Shown here: positions 1 to 7,237 of the stretch, piece by piece
How positions within the stretch are numbered: position 1 is the stretch's first letter
Layout of the letters: every line of letters begins with the position of its first letter
NCBI GenBank assembly: GCA_905198295.1
Contig: CAJKBW010000065.1
Coordinates: forward strand, 1 to 17,357
DNA length: 17,357 bases
Direction of reading: 5' to 3'
Source: an uncultured Oscillospiraceae bacterium
GTDB taxonomy: Bacteria > Bacillota > Clostridia > Oscillospirales > Acutalibacteraceae
Position numbers and translations under genes: made by a program
The notes under the pieces: model-generated
Seen by the model: only the letters and a program-made list of their open reading frames with translations
What the model was told of the DNA's origin: nothing
Database searches by the model: none

Positions 1-55
1 CTGACGGTTCCCCCTCACACTCCCCCTCCCTCCGGTATAGTTTATCGACAGTCTC

Positions 56-83
56 AAACCGGAAAGCCGACGCTTTCCGGTTT
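56..83. terminator. Hairpin after ispF, probable terminator
   Basis: Perfect 12-bp inverted repeat: AAACCGGAAAGC (56-67), loop CGAC, GCTTTCCGGTTT (72-83). It begins 4 nt after the ispF stop. Read on the plus strand the stem runs into TTTT then CCTTTATT. Read on the minus strand the T tract is only TTT before GAG. It can therefore end ispF transcription and perhaps also transcription entering from the left on the plus strand. The stem is seen directly; the terminator role is inferred, and the minus-strand tail is weak. Confidence 0.7.
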
Positions 84-87
84 TCCT

Positions 88-558
88 TTATTCTTCCAGC
101 AAGCACACCGCGTGCGCCGCAATTCCCTCACCGGCGCCGGTGAAGCCAAGTCCTTCTTCGGTAGTGGCCTTAACACTGACCCGATCCCGCGTGATGCCAC
201 AGGCATCCGCAAGATTTTGACACATCGCCTCAATATAGGTGCGCAGCTTTGGCCGCTGCGCCAGTATGGTGGCATCGATATTGCCGACGGCATATCCCTT
301 TTCCCGCACCAGCCGCACCGTTTCGCGCAGCAGCAGCAGGCTGTCGGCCCCCACATACCGCGGGTCGGTGTCCGGAAAATGGAGGCCGATATCGCCGAGT
401 GCCGCCGCCCCCAACAGCGCATCCGCCACCGCATGAGCGAGTACATCCGCGTCCGAGTGTCCGAGCAGCCCCTTCTCAAACGGAATGTCCACGCCACCCA
501 AAATCAGCCGGCGCCCCTCGGTCAGCCGGTGCACATCATAGCCGTGTCCGATTCGCAT
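88..558 (-). CDS. ispF: 2-C-methyl-D-erythritol 2,4-cyclodiphosphate synthase
   Basis: IspF cyclises CDP-ME 2-phosphate to MEcPP with loss of CMP, in the cytosolic MEP pathway of isoprenoid synthesis. The 156-residue protein matches the usual family length. Zinc ligands are visible as D8 and H10 (GYDVHRL) and H42 (VLAHAVADALLG), with LLGHSDADV at 32-40 carrying the conserved H34. The CMP-binding motif KATTEEGLGF lies near residue 130, followed by the typical GEGIAAHAV end. The ATG has AAAGGA about 7 nt upstream. It starts 16 nt after the ispD stop, so the two are very likely co-transcribed. They catalyse non-consecutive steps: the intervening IspE kinase is not in the window. The identification is secure. 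Confidence 0.97.
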   Translation of the reverse strand: MRIGHGYDVHRLTEGRRLILGGVDIPFEKGLLGHSDADVLAHAVADALLGAAALGDIGLHFPDTDPRYVGADSLLLLRETVRLVREKGYAVGNIDATILAQRPKLRTYIEAMCQNLADACGITRDRVSVKATTEEGLGFTGAGEGIAAHAVCLLEE

Positions 559-574
559 CGTATCGTCCTTTCAT

Positions 575-1336
575 TTATCCATCATTCTCGTCCTGCCGCA
601 GAACGGCTTCCGCGAAAGCCACATCCTCCGGCGTGGTAATTTTCAGGTTGGTGTACTCCGCTTCAATCAGCTGCACCGGAAAACCCGCGTGTTCCATCAG
701 CTGGCAGTCGTCGGTATACTCCCGCCCGACCGCCTGCGCCGCCAGCAGCGCCCGCCGGTAGCGGCCAAGCTCAAATACCTGCGGCGTCTGGACATTCCAC
801 AGAAAACGCCGGTCCGGTGTTCCGGTGACTACACCGTTTTCATCGGTGAGCTTCACTGTATCCTTAACGTGAACACCGGCCGCGGCCGCGCCGGTACGGA
901 ACGCAGCCTCGATCACCCGATCGGCGGTCTTCGGCCGCAGCAGCGGCCTTGCGCCGTCGTGAATGGCGACGTAGGCTGTTTCCGGCTTCACCGCCTCCAC
1001 ACCTCGGGCCACCGACCGCTGCCGGGAAGCGCCGCCGATGAGAATCTTCGTCAGCTTGCGGATGCCGTACCGCTTGCTCAGATCGTAGAACGGCAGCATA
1101 TCCTCCTGCCGCGCAACCAGAACGATTTCATCGACACACTGCGCCTCATCGAGCGCCATCAGCGTGCGGGCGATCACCGGCACGCCGCACAGCGGGATCA
1201 GCTGTTTCGGGATTCCCATGCGGGAAGAGCTGCCGGCCGCCACCACCACTGCTGCCGTCACCGGCCGCTGCGGCGTCCGAGGCGGCTCCAGCTGCCCGGC
1301 GCCGAATATGCGGATCACCCCGCTGAAAAGCCCCAT
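575..1336 (-). CDS. ispD: 2-C-methyl-D-erythritol 4-phosphate cytidylyltransferase
   Basis: IspD transfers CMP from CTP to MEP, the third step of the MEP pathway. The nucleotide-binding signature AAGSSSRMG (33-41) with PKQ (43-45), GGASRQRSV (101-109) and IHDGARP (125-131) are all present. The open frame extends to 1405, but the ATG at 1336 has GGGAGG 8 nt upstream, so I take it as the start, giving 253 residues. That leaves about 26 residues (MGLFSGVIRIFGAG, then a proline-rich stretch) before the Rossmann-type core begins at VTAAVV. Most IspD proteins, at around 230-240 residues, start almost directly with the core. A GTG at the core start has no good ribosome binding site. Downstream is ispF; upstream is the pfkA-ispD hairpin. 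The identity is certain; the start is probable. Confidence 0.95.
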   Translation of the reverse strand: MGLFSGVIRIFGAGQLEPPRTPQRPVTAAVVVAAGSSSRMGIPKQLIPLCGVPVIARTLMALDEAQCVDEIVLVARQEDMLPFYDLSKRYGIRKLTKILIGGASRQRSVARGVEAVKPETAYVAIHDGARPLLRPKTADRVIEAAFRTGAAAAGVHVKDTVKLTDENGVVTGTPDRRFLWNVQTPQVFELGRYRRALLAAQAVGREYTDDCQLMEHAGFPVQLIEAEYTNLKITTPEDVAFAEAVLRQDENDG

Positions 1337-1403
1337 AGCTCTGTCCTCCCATCGGAAGTTTCCTTCTCTATCATCACAATGCACCGCTTTCCGGAAATAT
1401 GCC

Positions 1404-1452
1404 AAAAAGACAAACGGCGGACAAATACTTGCCTGGCAAATATCTGTCCGCC
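1404..1452 (-). terminator. Long hairpin with T-rich tail after pfkA
   Basis: Near-perfect 37-nt inverted repeat centred on 1434 (arms 1416-1433 and 1435-1452; outer arms GGCGGACA and TGTCCGCC, core TTGCC-T-GGCAA). The two non-Watson-Crick positions are A/C oppositions on the plus strand, which become G-U pairs in minus-strand RNA. The hairpin is therefore continuous only when transcribed from the pfkA side. On that strand it is followed by GTTTGTCTTTTTG. The best reading is an intrinsic terminator or attenuator of pfkA, about 75 nt past its stop. The T tract is interrupted, so readthrough into ispD-ispF is possible. Confidence 0.75.
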
Positions 1453-1525
1453 ATATTTATAGCTGTTTCAGCTCAAACCGGCAGCCGCCGGCTGTATTTA
1501 TCCGCTGCGGATTAAGTGCTGCCCA

Positions 1526-2494
1526 TCAGATCGAAATCTCGTGCGCCATACGGTACAGATCAAAGTCAAACGGCTTTTTCATCTGCAGCGCTTCCTCGAT
1601 ATCAAAGTCGGTAATCTGATCGTTCTGCACGGTAACCACACGGTTGGACTTGCCATCGATGAGCAGCTCCACCGCGTGATGTCCCATTTCGCTCGCCAGT
1701 ACACGGTCGCGCACAGTCGGCGAACCGCCGCGCTGGACATGGCCGAGGATGGTGGCGCGGGTTTCGATGCCGGTGCGCTTTTCGATCTCCTCCGCCATAT
1801 TCATCACATGGCCGACGCCCTCCGCCACGATGATGATAAAATGCTTTTTCCCGGTAGCCGAAGTGGTCGCCATCCGCTGGATAATATCCCGCTCGAAATC
1901 AAACGGCACTTCCGGCACAATGATGCTGGTCGCCCCGCAGGCGATGCCGGTGTTAAGCGCAAGGTACCCCGCATGACGGCCCATAACCTCCACCACACTG
2001 CAGCGGTCGTGGGACTGTGCGGTGTCGCGCAGCTTGTCGATCATCTCCATACTGGTATTCAGCGCGGTATCGTAGCCGATGGTGTATTCGCAACAGGAAA
2101 TATCGTTGTCGATGGTACCCGGAATACCGATGCAGGGCAGCCCGCGGCGGGTCAGATCCTGCGCGCCGCGGAAAGAACCGTCGCCGCCGATGACCACAAC
2201 CCCTTCAATCCCCGTCTCACGACAGGTCTTGATGGCTTTCTGCATGCCCTCTTCGGTGCGGAATTCAGGGCTGCGCGCGGTGTACAGCATGGTTCCGCCG
2301 CGATGGATAATATCCGATACGCTGCGCAGATTCATCTGAACCATGTCGCCATTGATCAATCCATTGTATCCGCGGTAGACGCCGAACACCTCAATCCCGC
2401 GATTCATCGCCGTACGGGCAACCGCACGGATCGCCGCGTTCATACCGGGTGCGTCGCCGCCGCTGGTGAGAACAGCAATACGTTTGACAGACAT
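1526..2494 (-). CDS. pfkA: ATP-dependent 6-phosphofructokinase
   Basis: PfkA phosphorylates fructose 6-phosphate to fructose 1,6-bisphosphate, the committed glycolytic step, as a cytosolic homotetramer. The 322 residues match the bacterial family (about 320). Motifs in order: LTSGGDAPGMNAAIR (9-23), YRGYNGL (40-46), IGGDGSFRGA (102-111), PGTIDNDI (125-132) with catalytic D129, MGRHAGY (171-177) and HVQRGGSP near 250. The glycine in GGDG is the marker of ATP rather than pyrophosphate use. The ATG has AAAAGGAG upstream at an 11-nt spacing. It has its own promoter downstream of dnaE. The dnaE-pfkA neighbourhood is common in Clostridia. The product is the effector read by HprK, encoded at the head of the same cluster. 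Confidence 0.97.
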   Translation of the reverse strand: MSVKRIAVLTSGGDAPGMNAAIRAVARTAMNRGIEVFGVYRGYNGLINGDMVQMNLRSVSDIIHRGGTMLYTARSPEFRTEEGMQKAIKTCRETGIEGVVVIGGDGSFRGAQDLTRRGLPCIGIPGTIDNDISCCEYTIGYDTALNTSMEMIDKLRDTAQSHDRCSVVEVMGRHAGYLALNTGIACGATSIIVPEVPFDFERDIIQRMATTSATGKKHFIIIVAEGVGHVMNMAEEIEKRTGIETRATILGHVQRGGSPTVRDRVLASEMGHHAVELLIDGKSNRVVTVQNDQITDFDIEEALQMKKPFDFDLYRMAHEISI

Positions 2495-2588
2495 GATAAA
2501 TTTCTCTCCTTTTATCCTAATAACCGCATTAAGCAGTCAAGTAAACCGAAAACGCCCCAATGTTTTCCATAAAGCAAAAGCAAGTTTT

Positions 2589-2618
2589 ATTATATACCTA
2601 TTCGACCGGAAATATCAA
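2589..2618 (-). promoter_or_regulatory. pfkA promoter (sigma-A type)
   Basis: Read on the minus strand: -35 TTGATA (2613-2618), 18-nt spacer, -10 TATAAT (2589-2594, consensus). The predicted start near 2582 gives a 5' leader of about 90 nt before the pfkA ATG at 2494. The -35 hexamer touches the left arm of the two-tier inverted repeat at 2606-2662. This suggests pfkA can be transcribed separately from dnaE. Confidence 0.75.
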
Positions 2619-2662
2619 GCCCTGTTTTTACGCAATATTGCGCAAAAACACGCTATTTCCGG
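2606..2662. repeat. Two-tier inverted repeat between dnaE and pfkA
   Basis: The outer arms CCGGAAATA (2606-2614) and TATTTCCGG (2654-2662) enclose a 28-nt near-palindrome (2623-2650). Its 14-bp arms have one A/C opposition on the plus strand that becomes G-U in minus-strand RNA. It starts 8 nt after the dnaE stop. No T tract follows on either strand, so it is not a standard intrinsic terminator. It overlaps the -35 and spacer of the pfkA promoter. It could be an operator, an mRNA 3'-end stabiliser or processing site for dnaE, or both. The structure is seen; the role is unknown. Confidence 0.7.
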
Positions 2663-2670
2663 ACAGGCCT

Positions 2671-5600
2671 CTATTCCACCACCGCGACGTTTTCCCCGCC
2701 GAGCACCCGGCGCAGCTCTCCGAGCATCACCGGATGCGGCCAGACGCACATATTCAACGGTGCCCGCACCAGCTTGCCGGTGTCGGCAAAACGGATATAC
2801 AGCGGCTCGCTGCCGTCAAAAACATCCAGCACCAGACAGGCGCGCCGATAAGCGGCGCTGTCGGCCGACGGCACGCGCAGATACAGGCCGTGATGGGCGG
2901 AAGGTTCCTTCGGCCGTTGAACCACCGAAGGGCTGCCTGCCGCAGACGGTGCAGATGCCAGCTGTCCGGTCGGCCGCTGCGGCCTTGCTGCCATGTCCGG
3001 CAGCTGGCTGCCGGGATCCGGTGCAGGCGCCGCCTGGTCGCACAGCAGCTTCGGTTCCTCGTCCTCCCGCAGGGAAATCCGGCCGCGCAGCAGCACGGCA
3101 TTGCCGGCCTGCAGCATCGGTCCATATTGAGAAAGGATTTTGGGGAATACCAGCACCTCTATTGATCCATACAGGTCTTCAGCGGTGAGATACGCCATCG
3201 TCGCCTTGCTTTTGGTGACCTTGGTGCGCACGGCGGTCACCATACACAGCACCGTCACCACCGCACCGTCGGTGTAATCACCGTCTTCCTCCTCGGCGGC
3301 GCCAAGAATCCGGTCGATACGCGCCAGGCGGCCGGTCTGATAAAAGGCCGCATAAGGCGCCAGCGGATGACCGGACAGATACAGCCCGGTCGTCTCCTTC
3401 TCCATCGCCAGCAGCTCGGCATACGGCAGCTCCGGCACCTGAGCAAAAGCCGGTTCGGAGAAGCCATCCGCATCGGGCGAATCGAAGAACCCAAGCTGGC
3501 CTTCGACATTGCGCCGGTTGGCGTCGTCAAGCTGGTCGATCACCGCATCCGCGTTCTCCAGCATCTGCCGACGGTTGAGCCCCAGCCCGTCGAGTGCGCC
3601 GCAGCGGATCAGGCTGTCGAGCGCACGGCGGTTGAATTCGCGGCAGACCGACAGCCGCCGGCAGAAATCGTAAAAGCTGCGGTACACGCCGTTCTCCTCG
3701 CGTTCCCGCACAAGCTCCGCTATCATGCCGCGACCGAGATTTTTAACTGCCAGCAGGCCGAAACGGATATGCGGCTCCTCCCGGGCATCCGCCGGGGCAG
3801 CGACCGTAAAACCGGAAAGGCTTTCATTGACCGACGGCGGCAAAACCTTAATGCCCATCCGCTCGCATTCGCCGATATAGCCCGCCACCTTACCGCTGTC
3901 GAGCACACTCGTGAGCAATGCCGCCATATACTCCCGCGGATAAAAGCACTTCAGCCAGGCCGTCTGATACGCCACCGTCGCATAGGCGGCCGCGTGGGAC
4001 TTGTTGAACGCATAGGAGGCAAACGAGGACATCTCATTGAAGATGGCATCCGCGGTCGCTTCAGGCACCCCGCGGCGCACGCAGCCGTCCACCTCGACGC
4101 GGCCGTTTTCATCGGTCAGACCGTGAATGAAAATCTGCCGCTCCTTCTCCATAACGTCATGCTTTTTCTTGGACATCGCCCGCCGCACCAGATCCGCGCG
4201 CCCGAGCGAATAGCCCGCCAGCTCCCGGAAAATCTGCATCACCTGTTCCTGATAGACGATGCAGCCATAAGTCACCCGGAGAATCGGTTCAAGCATCGGG
4301 TGGCGGTAGCGCACCTGATCGGGATGGTGGCGGTTGTGGATATACCGTGGGATGGATTCCATCGGTCCCGGCCGATACAGCGAAATAACCGCGATCAGGT
4401 CTTCAAAGCTGTCCGGCCGCAGATTTTGCAGCACACGCTTCATCCCGGCCGATTCAAACTGGAATACGCCCTCGCTGTCGCCGCGGGACATCATCGCGTA
4501 AACCTCCGGCTCATCCTGCCGGATGTTCTCGATATGGAAATCCGGCACCTGGCGCCGGATCATCCCTTCCGCATCGGCAATAATCGTCAGATTGCGCAGG
4601 CCGAGGAAGTCCATCTTGAGCAGCCCCAGTTCCTCGAGGATGCCCATCGTATACTGGGTGGCGACCGCCTCACCGTTGAGGCAAAGCGGCACGTATTCCC
4701 GCACCGGCTTTGCCGTGATGACCACCCCGGCCGCATGGGTGGACGCGTGCCGGGGCATGCCCTCCACCTTTTTGGCCATGTCCACCAGGCGGTGCACCTC
4801 GGGATTGCTTTCATACAATTCCCGCAGCGGCTTCGACTGCTCGAGTGCGTGGTCGAGCGTCATGCCCAGCGCCCAAGGCACCAGCTTTGCCACCTGATCG
4901 GCGGTCGCATACGGCACAGCCAGCGCCCGCCCCACATCGCGGATTGCCGCCCGGGCCGCCAGCGTTCCGAAGGTAATGATCTGCGCCACCCGGTCAGCGC
5001 CATACTTGCGGATGACGTAGTCGATGACCTGCTGCCGCTTCTCGTTGCAGAAATCGATATCAAAATCCGGCATGCTGATGCGTTCCGGATTGAGGAACCG
5101 CTCAAACAGCAGGTTGTATTTGAGCGGATCGATGTCGGTGATGCCGATGCAGTACGCACACAGGCTGCCCGCGCCGGAGCCACGCCCCGGTCCGACCGGG
5201 ATATCATGGGTTTTCGCATAATGTACGAAATCGTGTACGATCAGATAGTAATCCACATACCCCATCCGCTCGACCGTGTCCATTTCATAGGCGAGCCGCT
5301 CGCGGATTTCCGGCGCCGGGTCGTCCCCGTAACGCCGGTGCATGCCGGCCGTGCACATGTCACGGAAATAAGCGGCACTGTCTCCGCCTGGTGCATCAAA
5401 CGCCGGCAGCTGGGTATGGCCGAAATCAAACTCCACCTCGCAGCGCTCGGCAATGCGCACCGTATTCTCAAACGCTTCCGGGATTCCGGGGAACAGCGCG
5501 CGCATTTCCTCCTCGGTCTTCAGGTAGAATTCCTCGGTTTCAAATGCCATGCTGCTCGGCTCGTTGACGGTTGTGTTGGTCTGCACACACATGAGCACCC

Positions 5601-6255
5601 GCTGCACCTCGGCATCCGCTTTGGTCAGGTAATGTGCATCGTTGGTGCACACCAGCGGCAGGCCGGTCTCGTTGGCCAGCCGGACGATCTGCGGATTGAT
5701 CGCCTTCTGCTCATCCAGCCCGTGATCCTGCAGCTCGAGATAGTAATGCTCCGGGCCAAAAAGCTCCGCGTACTGCAGCGCCGTCCGTTTTGCTTCGTCG
5801 TAGTCGCTGCGCATCAGCGCCCTCGGGATTTCGCCCGCCAGACATGCCGACAGGGCAATCAGCCCTTCCGTATGCCCCTTGAGCAGCTCGTGATCGATCC
5901 GGGGTTTGCCGTAAAATCCCTCGGTCCACGCGCAGGACACCAGATAGGTCAGGTTGCGGTATCCGGTTTCGTTCTCACACAGCAGAACCAGATGCGCATG
6001 TTCGCTGTCGGACCCGTGCACCTTGTCGAAGCGGCTGCGCGCCGCCACATACACCTCGCATCCGATAATCGGCTTGATTCCGGCCTTTTTGGCCGCTTTA
6101 TAAAATTCGACCACGCCGTACATCACGCCGTGGTCGGTGATGGCCACCGCGTTCTGTCCGATCTCCTGTGCGCGCGCAACCAGGCCCTCGATCCGGCAGG
6201 CGCCGTCGAGCAGGCTGTACTCACTGTGCACATGAAGATGAACGAAACCCGGCAT
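2671..6255 (-). CDS. dnaE: DNA polymerase III alpha subunit, DnaE type
   Basis: Replicative C-family polymerase; in Firmicutes DnaE works beside PolC. From the ATG at 6255 it is 1194 residues, somewhat longer than typical Firmicutes DnaE. The N-terminal PHP domain begins VHLHVHSEYSLLDG (5-18), with further metal-site motifs ITDHG (near 40) and TNDAHYL (near 205). Polymerase motifs: GPGRGSGAGSL (355-365), catalytic PDFDIDF (396-402), HASTHAAGVVI (503-513) and MDFLGLRNL (548-556). An OB-fold-like segment lies near residue 1000, then a Pro/Ala/Ser-rich linker and a terminal domain of about 80 residues. The frame is open to 6324, which would overlap whiA. I chose 6255 because AAGGAG precedes it and the family begins at this HLHVHSEYS segment. 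It follows whiA after 43 nt. Confidence 0.97.
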   Translation of the reverse strand: MPGFVHLHVHSEYSLLDGACRIEGLVARAQEIGQNAVAITDHGVMYGVVEFYKAAKKAGIKPIIGCEVYVAARSRFDKVHGSDSEHAHLVLLCENETGYRNLTYLVSCAWTEGFYGKPRIDHELLKGHTEGLIALSACLAGEIPRALMRSDYDEAKRTALQYAELFGPEHYYLELQDHGLDEQKAINPQIVRLANETGLPLVCTNDAHYLTKADAEVQRVLMCVQTNTTVNEPSSMAFETEEFYLKTEEEMRALFPGIPEAFENTVRIAERCEVEFDFGHTQLPAFDAPGGDSAAYFRDMCTAGMHRRYGDDPAPEIRERLAYEMDTVERMGYVDYYLIVHDFVHYAKTHDIPVGPGRGSGAGSLCAYCIGITDIDPLKYNLLFERFLNPERISMPDFDIDFCNEKRQQVIDYVIRKYGADRVAQIITFGTLAARAAIRDVGRALAVPYATADQVAKLVPWALGMTLDHALEQSKPLRELYESNPEVHRLVDMAKKVEGMPRHASTHAAGVVITAKPVREYVPLCLNGEAVATQYTMGILEELGLLKMDFLGLRNLTIIADAEGMIRRQVPDFHIENIRQDEPEVYAMMSRGDSEGVFQFESAGMKRVLQNLRPDSFEDLIAVISLYRPGPMESIPRYIHNRHHPDQVRYRHPMLEPILRVTYGCIVYQEQVMQIFRELAGYSLGRADLVRRAMSKKKHDVMEKERQIFIHGLTDENGRVEVDGCVRRGVPEATADAIFNEMSSFASYAFNKSHAAAYATVAYQTAWLKCFYPREYMAALLTSVLDSGKVAGYIGECERMGIKVLPPSVNESLSGFTVAAPADAREEPHIRFGLLAVKNLGRGMIAELVREREENGVYRSFYDFCRRLSVCREFNRRALDSLIRCGALDGLGLNRRQMLENADAVIDQLDDANRRNVEGQLGFFDSPDADGFSEPAFAQVPELPYAELLAMEKETTGLYLSGHPLAPYAAFYQTGRLARIDRILGAAEEEDGDYTDGAVVTVLCMVTAVRTKVTKSKATMAYLTAEDLYGSIEVLVFPKILSQYGPMLQAGNAVLLRGRISLREDEEPKLLCDQAAPAPDPGSQLPDMAARPQRPTGQLASAPSAAGSPSVVQRPKEPSAHHGLYLRVPSADSAAYRRACLVLDVFDGSEPLYIRFADTGKLVRAPLNMCVWPHPVMLGELRRVLGGENVAVVE

Positions 6256-6298
6256 GGCCGTATTCTCCTTTTCCCTGTGATGCCGCCGCAAAGCCGGC

Positions 6299-7207
6299 TC
6301 AGCCGCCCGGCAGATCCGCGGCAAACGCCAGAATCCGCTGCAGACGGTGGTTGACCCCCGACCGGCTCAGCGGCGGCTCCAGCGCCGCCCCCAGCTCCCG
6401 CAGCGACATATCCGGATTTTCCAGCCGCAGCGCCGCAAGCTCCCGCAGTTCCTCCGGAAGCTTGTCCAGCCCGCCGCAGCGGCAGATCCTGCGCACCGCC
6501 TCCACCTGCACCGCGGCCGCCGCCACGGTCTTGTCGATGTTGGCGGTTTCACAGTTGGCAACGCGGTTGGCGTTGTTGCGGATATTCTTGACCATCTTGA
6601 CCCCCATCAGCTCCAGCGACGCGTTGGTCGCCCCAATCAGGGTCAGGCAGTCCTCGATCTGTTCGCTCTCCTTGAAATAGACGATATGGCAGCCGCCCCG
6701 CCGCGCCAGCTTGGCGCGCAGACCGCACTCCGCGAGCAGCACTGTCAGATCGCGGCTCAGATTATAGTACGGCACGCTGAATTCGAGATGATAGTCGGAG
6801 CTCGGGTCAGTCACCACCCCGCAGGACAGAAACAGCCCGCGCAGATACGCCGCCGCGCAGGACTCACACTCGAGGTTGGCGCGGTTGATCCGCACCGCGA
6901 CGTCTCCGGCCGAATGACCGAACCGTTCGAGCACCCGACGGCAGAAGCGTTCCTCCCGGACAGCTGCCAGCGTAAACCCGCCGCGGCCAGCCTCCAGACG
7001 GCAGCCGTTTTCCGGCAGGCGGCAGACCAGTGTCATCAGCTCGCGATACCGCTCGGCTACCGCGCGGTATTCGGTCTGCAGCGAAATTTCACTGCCGCTG
7101 AAGGCATGTCCGCCCTGCGCCATGCCATAGGCCTGCGCGGCCATGCAGCAGCCCGCTTCCAGCTGGATTGCCGCCAGCTCCTGCTTGACCTCACCCGAAA
7201 AAGACAC
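6299..7207 (-). CDS. whiA: DNA-binding protein WhiA
   Basis: WhiA is a Gram-positive DNA-binding protein with a degenerate LAGLIDADG-homing-endonuclease fold and a C-terminal helix-turn-helix. It controls sporulation in Streptomyces and influences division and chromosome segregation in Bacillus. The 302 residues are close to family length (B. subtilis about 316). Visible motifs: AAYLRGLFLSCGVVTDP (119-135), YHLEF (139-143), IGATNASLELMGVKMVKN (191-208), NRVANCETANIDKTV (214-228), and the helix-turn-helix SLRELGAAL through SGVNHRLQRI (268-292). The start is GTG with GGGAGG 7 nt upstream. It begins 30 nt after the rapZ stop. No YvcK/GlmR gene lies between them, although many relatives have one there. 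Confidence 0.95.
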   Translation of the reverse strand: MSFSGEVKQELAAIQLEAGCCMAAQAYGMAQGGHAFSGSEISLQTEYRAVAERYRELMTLVCRLPENGCRLEAGRGGFTLAAVREERFCRRVLERFGHSAGDVAVRINRANLECESCAAAYLRGLFLSCGVVTDPSSDYHLEFSVPYYNLSRDLTVLLAECGLRAKLARRGGCHIVYFKESEQIEDCLTLIGATNASLELMGVKMVKNIRNNANRVANCETANIDKTVAAAAVQVEAVRRICRCGGLDKLPEELRELAALRLENPDMSLRELGAALEPPLSRSGVNHRLQRILAFAADLPGG

Positions 7208-7237
7208 GCCCTCACCTCCCTGTGCACCGGTTTCGGC

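Noticed and set aside
1..55. C-rich stretch and TATAG at the left edge
   Set aside because: A possible weak -10-like element exists on either strand, but no paired -35 at proper spacing. The neighbouring gene is outside the window.
3367..6354. A 995-codon open frame on the plus strand opposite dnaE
   Set aside because: Its protein is rich in His, Arg, Gln and Leu with no domain, as expected from the antisense frame of a GC-rich gene with few stops. dnaE is unambiguous on the other strand.
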